Shown: positions 24,810 through 32,939 of the stretch, in pieces
Layout of the letters: the number at the start of each line of letters is the position of its first letter
Numbering within the stretch: the stretch's first letter is position 1
Assembly: GCA_016935015.1 (NCBI GenBank)
Contig: JAFGRT010000109.1
Coordinates: 1 to 37,484, forward strand
Direction of reading: 5' to 3'
DNA: 37,484 nucleotides
DNA from: Acidobacteriota bacterium
GTDB taxonomy: Bacteria > Acidobacteriota > JAAYUB01
Program-made: the position numbers and the translations under genes
The notes under the pieces: model-generated
Databases searched by the model: none
The model's input: the letters and a program-made list of their open reading frames with translations, nothing else
What the model was told of the DNA's origin: nothing

Positions 24810-25514
24810 ATGAGAAAGAGAGCCACCTGGTTGGCGGCAATGATCTGGCTGATGCTTCTGTGCCGATTCATCACGGGGCAGGATCTGCTGGACAGGGGGG
24901 CCTTCGTGATTTACAACCAGGGGAAAACCGTGGGTTCGGAGGAGTTCAACATTCGCATTCTGAACGGCAAAGGTGATATCCAGTCCACGACCAGCTATGA
25001 AATCAGCCATGAGAACCGGCAGATCAGAGTCACGCTGGAGAGCACCCTTTCCTTCGCCGAACACCTGGTGCCGCTGGCCTACGATTTGAGCAGCACCACC
25101 AACCAGGCGAAACAGTCATTGCAGGTGGAGTTCAAGCCGAAACTGGCCGTATGTATTTTCACACTGGCCGCCGGCCAGCAAACCCTAGCTGTGATTCTGC
25201 CCGAAGGCGTGAGCGTGGTGGACGAGAACATGTTCTCTCACTGGTCCATGGTCCTGGCCCGTTTTGATCTCAAGGTCAAGGGAACCCAGCGCTTTTTCGT
25301 ATTCGTACCGCAGATGGGCTCCGGCGGCCTGGGGGAAGTGCTGGTGCGCTATGTGGAGCGGGCGCGGATCAAGGTGGGAGCCCATAGCTATCGCGCCCAT
25401 CATTACAGTGTGACGACCTCCAGCCTGACCCTGGAGATATGGCAGGATCAGACCGGCCGTATCCTGCGCATCAAGTCTCCGCAAAACCAGGCCGAAGTAG
25501 TGCGCGCCCAATGA
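24810..25514 (+). CDS. Exported protein of unknown function
   Basis: I do not assign a function to this 234-residue protein. It has a signal peptide (MRKRATWLAAMIWLMLLCRF, ITG) and a beta-rich mature part starting QDLLDRGAFVIYNQGKTVGS. The C-terminal part, SLTLEIWQDQTGRILRIKSP, resembles the last strands of DUF3108/DUF6134-like exported proteins, in which a sugar or lipid ligand is suspected; this is a weak resemblance from memory. GAGGAG precedes the ATG, 18 bases after smpB. It overlaps the YjbQ gene by ATGA if that gene starts at 25511. Confidence 0.75.
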   Translation: MRKRATWLAAMIWLMLLCRFITGQDLLDRGAFVIYNQGKTVGSEEFNIRILNGKGDIQSTTSYEISHENRQIRVTLESTLSFAEHLVPLAYDLSSTTNQAKQSLQVEFKPKLAVCIFTLAAGQQTLAVILPEGVSVVDENMFSHWSMVLARFDLKVKGTQRFFVFVPQMGSGGLGEVLVRYVERARIKVGAHSYRAHHYSVTTSSLTLEIWQDQTGRILRIKSPQNQAEVVRAQ

Positions 25515-25948
25515 AGGCAAGTCCGAGTATGAAATACCATTGGATGGAAAAAACATATCACACCTCCGGCCAGACCGATATTATTGACCTGTCGGCGGAT
25601 CTGCAACACTTTGTCCGCGACGCCGGTCTGCGCCAGGCACAGCTGACAATCATGGTGCCGGGATCGACCGCTGCCATTACCACCATCGAGTATGAATCGG
25701 GCGTCCTCGGCGATCTGCAGCGGGCGGTGGAGCGACTGATTCCTCGAAATATTCCGTATGAGCACGATCAGCGATGGGGCGACGGGAACGGCTATTCCCA
25801 TGTCCGGGCGGCGATTCTCGGACCATCCATCAGCATTCCTCTCATCGACGGTCGGCTGATTCTGGGCACCTGGCAACAGGTGGTCTGTGTCGATTTCGAC
25901 AATCGCCCCCGCCGGCGGATAGTTATTTTTCACATGATAGGCGAGTGA
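25511..25948 (+). CDS. YjbQ/UPF0047 family protein
   Basis: A 145-residue cytoplasmic protein of the YjbQ family (secondary thiamine-phosphate synthase activity in some members). It contains DIIDLSADLQHFV, MVPGSTAAITTIEYESGVLG, YEHDQRWGDGNGYSHVRAAI, LGPSISIPLIDGRLILGTWQ and VDFDNRPRRRIVIF. The first His of the common HTT motif is Gly here (PGST), the form seen in a distinct subgroup; the other His residues and the GDGN and GTWQ motifs are intact. The start could be ATG 25511 (overlapping the upstream stop) or ATG 25529 (MKYHWMEK). Confidence 0.9.
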   Translation: MKASPSMKYHWMEKTYHTSGQTDIIDLSADLQHFVRDAGLRQAQLTIMVPGSTAAITTIEYESGVLGDLQRAVERLIPRNIPYEHDQRWGDGNGYSHVRAAILGPSISIPLIDGRLILGTWQQVVCVDFDNRPRRRIVIFHMIGE

Positions 25949-27529
25949 ATGAGGAATGATCCCCTTTATTTGACGTTGTTGATCCTTCTCGTATCCGGAG
26001 TTTTCTGGTGGCATGGACAGGCCGCTATCAGCGGCCGCATCACCGGTGACGGCCGGATCGTTACCTTCCTGAGCGACAACGGCCTGGAATACACCATCGA
26101 ACCGGGTGCGGCCGGCTTTCTCAAATATACCAATTTCCGCATCCAGATCCTGGATCCGGTACATCCGACCTCCGACACCATCCGTTTCCAACGTTATCGC
26201 ATCCTGGAATCCGATGCCGGGGAAACAGTCAACTCATCGATACGGACCATCATGCGCATCAAGAACAAGCGCCCGCGAATGGAACTCCGCATCCACCAAA
26301 CGCCCGTACAGGTGAGATTCAGCCTCTGCCTTAGCAACAGCGGTGACGCCCCGATCTCCCTCCGCTTTCCATCAACCCAGCGCTACGACCTGGTGGTCAT
26401 GACGGCCGATCAGCAAAAAACGCTCTGGCGCTGGTCATGGGGACAGGAATTCGAAATCGGCTTCAACGATTATGTCATCCCCACCAGCCAGGAGATTCGC
26501 TTCGTCGAAACATGGGCATTCGCCGACAACTATATCGAGGACGGTGAATACATTGTGTTTGCCGAATTGCATTGCCTGCCCCACGGCATTCTCTCGGATG
26601 TGCAGCGGATCGTGCTGCAGAATCCGCGGTCCGCGATCCAGTTCCAGGAGTACTGCATTCCCATGAAACTGGGAAATTACTGGACCTTCCATTCACCCGA
26701 CCTGGATGAAAACTGCCGGATGGAGATCACCGGCCTGTTCCACTGGGAAGACCGGGAGTATTTTATTTTCTCCTTTTTCCCTGACAGCTTACGCCGGGCG
26801 GAAAACGGGTTGGCCGGCACCGGCAACAGCCGTATCCTCCGTTTTGACACCGGGCCCGGCCGATTCATGGAATGGACTCCCGACGGTGAAAAACCCCTGC
26901 TGATGACCGACCGGACCCATCGTCTCCGGGAATCCGCGGAGGGGTGTCGTACGGCCGTGGGGACCTTCAAACATTGCTTGGAATATCAGGTCCTCGTTGA
27001 GAATGAATGGCAACTGCGTTACCGCTTCGTACCCGGCATCGGTCTGACCTTTGCGGAAATATACTCACCCGCCGCGCCGCCCGTACGCCTGGAAATCACC
27101 GATTTTCATTTCCGAACCTCGGCTGACTCCGTTTCCCTGGGCGAAGCCAGGGTCACCACCCGTCCCCCCGCCGCCCATCTGATACTGAAGAAACGCGGCG
27201 GTTTTCCCGCGGAAGACATCCTTTACTCTCTGAAATCCGACGGAACTTTCGCCGTCCAGGAAAACGGAACCCTGGTGGATCATGGAATCTTCCCGCCATC
27301 CGAATTATGGAACATGATTCAGATCATGGAGGATGACGGCTTGTTCCATTTGAGAGAAAATTACGGCGAACGCCCCGTGGAGGACCCGCTGATCATTGAG
27401 CTGACGGTTCAGATAAACGGCTCGACCAAACGGGTGGCCATGCAGACCAGTCCCAGTGATAAACCGCCGCTGGTGTTTTGGAAAATCATCGACAATGTGG
27501 AGAAAATGATCCATCAATACCGGCAGTAA
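25949..27529 (+). CDS. Exported BsuPI-domain protein of unknown function
   Basis: A 526-residue protein with an N-terminal signal anchor (LYLTLLILLVSGVFWWHGQA). Residues about 120-215 match the BsuPI (intracellular proteinase inhibitor) fold: FSLCLSNSGDAPISLRFPST, QRYDLVVMTADQQKTLWRWS, WGQEFEIGFNDY and EDGEYIVFAELHC. Residues about 235-395 form a region beginning MKLGNYWTFHSPD and including GTFKHCLEYQVLV and FVPGIGLTFAEIYS, a pattern common in exported proteins of unknown function in Acidobacteriota and similar phyla. The C-terminal part (LILKKRGGFPAEDILYSLKS) resembles emfourin-type small inhibitor domains. The ATG follows the YjbQ stop directly. Two inhibitor-like modules would suggest protease control, but this is only an inference. 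Confidence 0.8.
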   Translation: MRNDPLYLTLLILLVSGVFWWHGQAAISGRITGDGRIVTFLSDNGLEYTIEPGAAGFLKYTNFRIQILDPVHPTSDTIRFQRYRILESDAGETVNSSIRTIMRIKNKRPRMELRIHQTPVQVRFSLCLSNSGDAPISLRFPSTQRYDLVVMTADQQKTLWRWSWGQEFEIGFNDYVIPTSQEIRFVETWAFADNYIEDGEYIVFAELHCLPHGILSDVQRIVLQNPRSAIQFQEYCIPMKLGNYWTFHSPDLDENCRMEITGLFHWEDREYFIFSFFPDSLRRAENGLAGTGNSRILRFDTGPGRFMEWTPDGEKPLLMTDRTHRLRESAEGCRTAVGTFKHCLEYQVLVENEWQLRYRFVPGIGLTFAEIYSPAAPPVRLEITDFHFRTSADSVSLGEARVTTRPPAAHLILKKRGGFPAEDILYSLKSDGTFAVQENGTLVDHGIFPPSELWNMIQIMEDDGLFHLRENYGERPVEDPLIIELTVQINGSTKRVAMQTSPSDKPPLVFWKIIDNVEKMIHQYRQ

Positions 27530-27691
27530 TTTCCGATTCCCGTCAACCGGACCGTCGGCGAGGGGACGAATGGCCGGAATATCCTTGACCCCCGGCCGAT
27601 GTCGCCGCATCATATGGTTGAAGCCGGGCGGCACGCGGAAGGCCCCGCATCCCGGTGTTCCTCTTCCGGCAGCGAACATGAGGTAACCATC

Positions 27692-28792
27692 GTGAAGGAC
27701 AATTGGAGACGCTGGAAATTCATTCTGATCAGTCTGGTCATACTAACCGGTGCTCCTTTTCTCTATCAGCAGGACCGGAGCGCCGAAGAGACGGACCCGA
27801 CCCGGCGCATCACCACCAGCGTATCTCTCGTCTCCATCAATGTTGTGGTGCTGGACAAGTTCGGTTTTCCGGTTTCTGGTTTGAAAAAGGAGGATTTTAC
27901 GATCTTTGACGACGGTACCCCGCAAGACATAACCTTCTTCGCCGAAACGTCCGAACCGATGAGCGTCGTACTCATCATCGACTCCAGCGGAAGCACCTAC
28001 AAGAAGATCACCATGATCAAACAGGGCGCCATCGAATTCATCCGCCGCCTGCACGAATCGCGCCCCCGTGACCGGATCGCCGTTGTCAATTTCAACGATG
28101 ACATTTCCCTCATGGCCCCCTTCAGCACGTCCTGGCGGCAGAAGACCGCCCTGATCCAGGACCGCATCGATGCCATGGGCGGAACAGCGTTATACGACGC
28201 CCTCTATCTGACCAGTAAGGATATTCTCAATCAGATCAGCGGCCGGAAAACCGTGGTCCTTTTCACAGACGGCATCGACAACAAGAGCCTCAAGGATTTT
28301 AACGAGGCCTTCCAGTGGTCGCTGGCCACCGACGCCACTTTTCACATCCTGACCGTCGACAATCTCAACCAGGCCCTGACGGATGCCGGCCGGGATTATT
28401 ACGCCCTCTCGCGACGAAGTTTCTATGCTTACATGCAGGGGGAGGCTGCAAGCCGGGATGGTGTCATCGATCCCCAGTGGTCCCATGACATGCGACGGCA
28501 GTATTCCTCGCGTGATGTCCTGGAATTGGCCTACCGTCTCTCCTACCAGATGCTTCAACGGCTGGCCGTCACATCGGGCGGAATGTTCTTCAAGGTCGGC
28601 CAGTACGACGAACTGCCCGGCATTTACCGTAAAGTCGCCGCCGAGTTGCCCTATTACTACACCATCGGCTACCGGCCGGATTTTGAAAAAATGAAAGAGG
28701 GCGAATTCCACCAGATCGAGGTCCAGGTCTCCGACGCCGAGCTGACGCCGCGTTACCGCCGCGGCTACTATTATCGCCCCAACGCGAAATGA
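27692..28792 (+). CDS. Exported VWFA protein, acidobacterial type
   Basis: A 366-residue exported protein of the 'VWFA-related Acidobacterial domain' family. The GTG start at 27692 follows GAGGT; earlier in-frame starts lack a ribosome site. A signal anchor (WKFILISLVILTGAPFLY) precedes a beta module typical of the family (VSLVSINVVVLDKFGFPVSG, LKKEDFTIFDDGTPQDI) and a VWA domain with a complete MIDAS: DSSGS from Asp97, the Thr in MGGTALYDAL and the Asp in LFTDGIDN. The C-terminal stretch LPYYYTIGYRPDFEKMKEGE and YRRGYYYRPN closes the family pattern. Function is unknown; metal-dependent protein binding outside the cytoplasm is expected. It is the best lineage marker in the window. Confidence 0.93.
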   Translation: MKDNWRRWKFILISLVILTGAPFLYQQDRSAEETDPTRRITTSVSLVSINVVVLDKFGFPVSGLKKEDFTIFDDGTPQDITFFAETSEPMSVVLIIDSSGSTYKKITMIKQGAIEFIRRLHESRPRDRIAVVNFNDDISLMAPFSTSWRQKTALIQDRIDAMGGTALYDALYLTSKDILNQISGRKTVVLFTDGIDNKSLKDFNEAFQWSLATDATFHILTVDNLNQALTDAGRDYYALSRRSFYAYMQGEAASRDGVIDPQWSHDMRRQYSSRDVLELAYRLSYQMLQRLAVTSGGMFFKVGQYDELPGIYRKVAAELPYYYTIGYRPDFEKMKEGEFHQIEVQVSDAELTPRYRRGYYYRPNAK

Positions 28793-28839
28793 TGGTGTCC
28801 GGAGCACCTCACGGCCTCGACTGACCCGGAGGATCAGCC

Positions 28840-30072
28840 ATGATCACCCTTGATGATTGCCGACGGGCCGATGCAGAGGATCCGCTGGCCGGCCTGCGTG
28901 AACAGTTCAGCATCCCGGCAGACCTGATCTATCTGGACGGTAACTCCCTGGGCGCGCTGCCCGCCCGAACACCCGGCCGAATGGACGACATCATCCGCCG
29001 GCAATGGGGCACCGACCTCATTAGGAGCTGGAACACTCACGGCTGGGTCGATCTGCCACAGCGCCTGGGCGACCGACTGGCCCCGCTGGTCGGGGCCGGA
29101 GCCGGCGAAGTTCTGGTGGCCGATTCCACCTCCATCAACCTGTTCAAGCTTCTCGATTTGGCGCTGCAATTACGGCCGAAGCGGCGCACTATCCTTTCCG
29201 ACACCGGCAACTTCCCCACCGATCTCTACATGGCGCAGGGCCTGACCCGTTTCCTCGGCCGGGGATACTCGCTTCGGTTGGTGGAAGAGAACGAGCTGGG
29301 CGAAGCGCTATCCCCCGATGTGGCGGTAATAATGGTGACCCAGGTCAACTACCGGTCCGGCCGTCTCCATGACATGGCCCGACTGACCCGCCTGGCCCAC
29401 CAGGCCGGCGCGCTGGCCTTGTGGGACCTGTCCCATTCCGCCGGCGTTGTACCGGTGGATCTTGGCGGCTGTGATGCCGATTTGGCCGTCGGCTGCGGCT
29501 ACAAGTATCTGAACGGCGGTCCGGGCGCGCCGGCTTTTCTCTATGTCAACCAACGTCACCAGGGAAAGGGCTTCCCCACTCTGAGCGGCTGGTTCGGCCA
29601 CCAGACGCCCTTCGACTTCAACCTGGCGTACACCCCAGCCCCGGACATCCGGCGCTTTCTCTGCGGCACGCCGCCGATTCTCAGCCTGGCCGGACTGGAG
29701 GCCGGTCTCGAACTTCTTTCATCCGTAGACATGAAACTCATCCGCCGGAAATCCATGAACCAGACGGATCTTTTCATCCACCTAGTCCGGCAGGAGTGCC
29801 CGGATTGCTTCCAGCTGATCAGCCCCGAGAACGCTGCCGAGCGCGGCAGCCAGGTCAGTCTCGGTCATCCGGCGGGCTACGCCGTCGTCCAGGCGCTGAT
29901 CGCCCACCAGGTTATTCCCGATTTCCGGTCTCCGGACATTATCCGGTTTGGTTTCGCCCCGCTGTACACGCGCCACACCGATATCTGGGAAGCCGGGCAA
30001 CGCCTGAGCGCGATCATGCGTTCCGGCGAATGGGAACGTCCGGAATACCAGGTTCGCCACTCGGTCACCTGA
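28840..30072 (+). CDS. kynU: Kynureninase
   Basis: A PLP-dependent hydrolase (410 residues) that converts kynurenine to anthranilate and alanine. Family blocks: YLDGNSLGALPARTP, WNTHGWVDLPQRLGDRLAPL, VLVADSTSINLFKLLDLAL, VNYRSGRLHDM, LWDLSHSAGVVPVDL and GCGYKYLNGGPGAPAFLYV with the PLP Lys222. FGHQTPFDF and the terminal RFGFAPLYTRHTDIWEA complete the family. GGAGGATCAGCC precedes the ATG. No tryptophan dioxygenase or kynurenine formamidase gene is seen here, so either those lie elsewhere or kynurenine is taken up. The only neighbour in the same direction is a damaged methyltransferase gene. Confidence 0.95.
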   Translation: MITLDDCRRADAEDPLAGLREQFSIPADLIYLDGNSLGALPARTPGRMDDIIRRQWGTDLIRSWNTHGWVDLPQRLGDRLAPLVGAGAGEVLVADSTSINLFKLLDLALQLRPKRRTILSDTGNFPTDLYMAQGLTRFLGRGYSLRLVEENELGEALSPDVAVIMVTQVNYRSGRLHDMARLTRLAHQAGALALWDLSHSAGVVPVDLGGCDADLAVGCGYKYLNGGPGAPAFLYVNQRHQGKGFPTLSGWFGHQTPFDFNLAYTPAPDIRRFLCGTPPILSLAGLEAGLELLSSVDMKLIRRKSMNQTDLFIHLVRQECPDCFQLISPENAAERGSQVSLGHPAGYAVVQALIAHQVIPDFRSPDIIRFGFAPLYTRHTDIWEAGQRLSAIMRSGEWERPEYQVRHSVT

Positions 30073-30100
30073 ATTCCCGCCGGCTCGGGGTATCGAAGAA

Positions 30101-30873
30101 ATGAATCAGGATACACCGCACATGATGGACCCCATCGCTGTCTTTTTCGAAATCCACCAGGGGCTGCCGCGGGAAGAGCCCGGTTGTTTCGACGATACCC
30201 GCCGGGCATTCCGCGGCCTGCCCCCCCCCGCCCGACCGGCCGCTCATCCTGGACAAGGGATGCGGCCCCCGCGCACAGACCCTTTATCTGCATCAACTTT
30301 CACCGGCGGCACGGATTGTGGCACTGGACAATCATCGGCCCTACCTCCGGGTTTTACAGAATGCATGCCATCAGTGGCATGATCCATCAGCTATCCACCC
30401 GGTCTGCGCCGATATGAACCGTCCGGATTTTCAGCACGGCATCTTCGACCTGATCTGGTCGGAAGGGGCCATCTATCAGGCGGGTTTTGGACCGGGTTTG
30501 CGCGCCTGGCGCGACCTGCTGAAACCGAACGGCCGGCTGGCCGTCTCCGAAATCGCCTGGCGGCGGCCGGACCCTCCACCCGCGGTGCGGGCGTTTTGGG
30601 AAGAGGGATACCCGGCCATGCAGGACAATCGTGCCAACCTAGCCGCGATCCGCGAAGAGGGGTATCGCCTCTCGGGCAATTTTTTTACTGCCCGACCAGG
30701 CTTGTTGGAACGAGTACTATCACCCCCTGGAAGATCGACTGGCGGATCTCCGGCGGAAGTACGACGCTTATCCGGAGATCCGTCCGATCATCACCAGGGA
30801 ACAGGTGGAGATCGATCTGTTCCACCGGTACAGTGATTATGGGTATTACTTCTACACTATGATCAGGGAATGA
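30101..30873 (+). pseudogene. SAM-dependent methyltransferase gene with two +1 homopolymer frameshifts
   Basis: Read across three frames, this is a class I methyltransferase of about 256 residues. Frame 1 (from ATG 30101) gives MNQDTPHMMDPIAVFFEIHQ and the following helix. A run of nine C at 30221-30229 then moves the frame; with eight C it continues DRPLILDKGCGPRAQTLYL (SAM-binding motif I), VALDNHRPYL and DLIWSEGAIYQAGF. A run of seven T at 30680-30686 moves it again; with six T it reads GNFLLPDQACWNEYYHPLED and ends TMIRE at TGA 30871. Each site therefore carries one extra base. As written, no functional protein is made. It may be a real pseudogene, a phase-variable gene or two base-call errors. 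Confidence 0.85.
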
Positions 30874-30902
30874 TACAGCCGTGGAGGATTGCGCCGGCGT
30901 TG

Positions 30903-32321
30903 TCAGGATGACGGGGAGGCCTTGTTCTTGTGACCCAAGGCTGGCGAGAGATACTTGAGTATACCCCGAAAATACTTCGCCATCATACCTGGACGGAACA
31001 GGCCGGCCAGTAGTTGCACCAGACGCCGCGGCCGGGAATAGAAAGCGAGATAGGCCATGAAATAGAGCCACTTTTGGCGAGGGATGGAGATCTCCCGGGT
31101 CTCGATATGGGGGGTAGTTACGTCCATGGCGGTATCCAACAGCTGGGTACGCAGCCGCTGACGCCGGGTGATTTCAGCCAGTTCAGTGCCCGGATAGGGG
31201 GTAGCAAAGGCGAAAAAAGCATAGTCCAGATCGGAGCGGCGGGCATAACGGATGGTTTGCCAGACCTCCGCCACCGTCTCTCCCGGGAAACCGATAATAA
31301 AGGACCCATTGGTCGTGACGCCGTAACGACGGGCCAGACGGAGAAACTCCTCCACTTTTTCCAGCTGCAGTGCCTTGCGGATCAAGCGCTGGACCCGCGG
31401 ACTGCCCGACTCCACCCCGATGGTGATGGAATGTGTTCCCGCCTGGACCATGAGCCGCAATAAATCCTCGTTTACCCGATCGGCCCGAATGCCGTTGGGA
31501 AACTGCAGCCCCACCGTCATTCCCGACTCGATGATCCCCCGACAGATGGCCCGGGCCCGAGGCAGGTCCATGGTAAAATTGTCATCATAGATGAGAAACT
31601 CTCGCACCCCGTAGGTATCATACAGCAGGCGCATCTCGTGAAGGACATTTTCCGGCGAGCGGGGGCGGAAACGTTTGCCGAACAGGTCATGGCAGTATAT
31701 GCAGAGATAGGGACAGCCGCGGCTGGTGAATATCTGCATGGGATTGGGGTGACGGGTGGGGAAACCGGGGATCTCCATCCGAAAGTATTCCGCCATGGGA
31801 AAGAGGTGATAGGCGGGAAAGGGCAGATCATCCATGGCCGGGGATTGCCGGGCCGGCGGATTGTGGACGATGGTTTCACCCCGCCGATAGGACAGGGCCG
31901 GGATCAGAACCGGATCGCCGCCCTGCTCCAGGGTGTCCGCCAATCCCGTCAGTGGGAATTCGCCTTCCCCGCGCACCACATAATCAACAAAATCCAGTTG
32001 CAGCGTCTCGTCAGGCGTGATGGACGGATGAGCGCCGCCGAAAACCACCGGCATGTCGGGAGCTCTTTCCCGGAGTACCCGCCCGGCCTGACATGCACCG
32101 CGATACTGGACGCCCATACAGCTGATTCCGGCCAGACCGAATTCATGGGTGGCCAGGACTCGCCGCAACTCGGTCGGCCAGTCCCGGTACAATACCAGGT
32201 CCAACGGGACCGGTGTATGGCCAGCCTGCGCCAGCACCGCCGCCAGATAGCCGAGCCCGATGGGAAAGCCGGCGGGGCGGTGGTGGGCATCATAGTGAGG
32301 ACGTAACAGCAGGACCTTCAT
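30903..32321 (-). CDS. B12-binding radical SAM protein
   Basis: A 472-residue enzyme of the BchE/HpnP-type superfamily. A cobalamin-binding domain comes first (residues about 1-150: MKVLLLRPHYDAHHRPAGFP, GLGYLAAVLAQAGHTPVPLD, VVFGGAHPSITPDE) and then the radical SAM core, with the cluster cysteines in TSRGCPYLCIYCHDLF near residues 201-208 and the SAM block ITIGVESGSPRVQRLIRK. The C-terminal part is helical with FMAYLAFYSRPRRLVQLLAG, possibly membrane-associated. ATG 32321 follows GGGAG; the in-frame extension to 32459 lacks conserved features. Such enzymes carry out methylations or ring rearrangements, often in lipid or natural-product pathways; the substrate cannot be told. It converges with the methyltransferase gene. 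Confidence 0.9.
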   Translation of the reverse strand: MKVLLLRPHYDAHHRPAGFPIGLGYLAAVLAQAGHTPVPLDLVLYRDWPTELRRVLATHEFGLAGISCMGVQYRGACQAGRVLRERAPDMPVVFGGAHPSITPDETLQLDFVDYVVRGEGEFPLTGLADTLEQGGDPVLIPALSYRRGETIVHNPPARQSPAMDDLPFPAYHLFPMAEYFRMEIPGFPTRHPNPMQIFTSRGCPYLCIYCHDLFGKRFRPRSPENVLHEMRLLYDTYGVREFLIYDDNFTMDLPRARAICRGIIESGMTVGLQFPNGIRADRVNEDLLRLMVQAGTHSITIGVESGSPRVQRLIRKALQLEKVEEFLRLARRYGVTTNGSFIIGFPGETVAEVWQTIRYARRSDLDYAFFAFATPYPGTELAEITRRQRLRTQLLDTAMDVTTPHIETREISIPRQKWLYFMAYLAFYSRPRRLVQLLAGLFRPGMMAKYFRGILKYLSPALGHKNKASPSS

Positions 32322-32455
32322 CGGTCTCCCGTCTCCGGTAATTCGGCTGATTATACTCCAGGGACCGGGCGGTGACAACGTCCACCTCGCTTGTCCCTCG
32401 GGTGGGCGAACAGCTTTATCTTCCGGCCGGGGTGCTGACTGGCCGGTAACTGGCA

Positions 32456-32872
32456 TCACCAGTCAGGGAAAGGCTTTCGGCGCCAGGTGAGACAAATTCG
32501 TTGGTATTCGGCTTCGAGCATCTGATCTTCCACCGGCAGGGAAGCGGCCCTTTGCTCGATATGCTTGAACCGGCGGGCCATCAGGAAAATGAATGTATTG
32601 ACCAGGATCAGAATCACAATATGCAGAAAGTCCAGCCGTTCCGCCAGAATTCCGTAGATCATCAGCACCAGCGCACCGCCCAGCAGAAGCAGCTGGACCA
32701 GGGCCAGGTACATCTGTTCCTTGACCATCTGTTTGAATTGATTGAGTTCACGTGATGTCGTAATGGCCGGTACGCCGGCCAGAAAGGTCTCGATGCGGCC
32801 CTTGCCCCACCACCCGTTCAGAACCCCCAAGATATTGAGCAACAGAATGATCACGAACAAGGCATCGAGCAT
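32456..32872 (-). CDS. Small membrane protein of unknown function
   Basis: A 138-residue protein I do not recognise. Three hydrophobic segments are seen: LDALFVIILLLNILGVLNGW, YLALVQLLLLGGALVLMIYG and FLHIVILILVNTFIFLMARR. A helical charged tail follows (RFKHIEQRAASLPVEDQMLE) with a final WRRKPFPDW. Two adjacent ATG codons occur; the second (32872) is better spaced from AAGGAGG. The gene stands between the radical SAM gene (134 bases) and the large repeat protein (67 bases), all on the same strand. Confidence 0.75.
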   Translation of the reverse strand: MLDALFVIILLLNILGVLNGWWGKGRIETFLAGVPAITTSRELNQFKQMVKEQMYLALVQLLLLGGALVLMIYGILAERLDFLHIVILILVNTFIFLMARRFKHIEQRAASLPVEDQMLEAEYQRICLTWRRKPFPDW

Positions 32873-32939
32873 CATCGCCTCCTTACTCCGCGCTGCGAAA
32901 CGGTCGCCCAATCACCGGATGGGCCCAGCGGCTGCAGAT

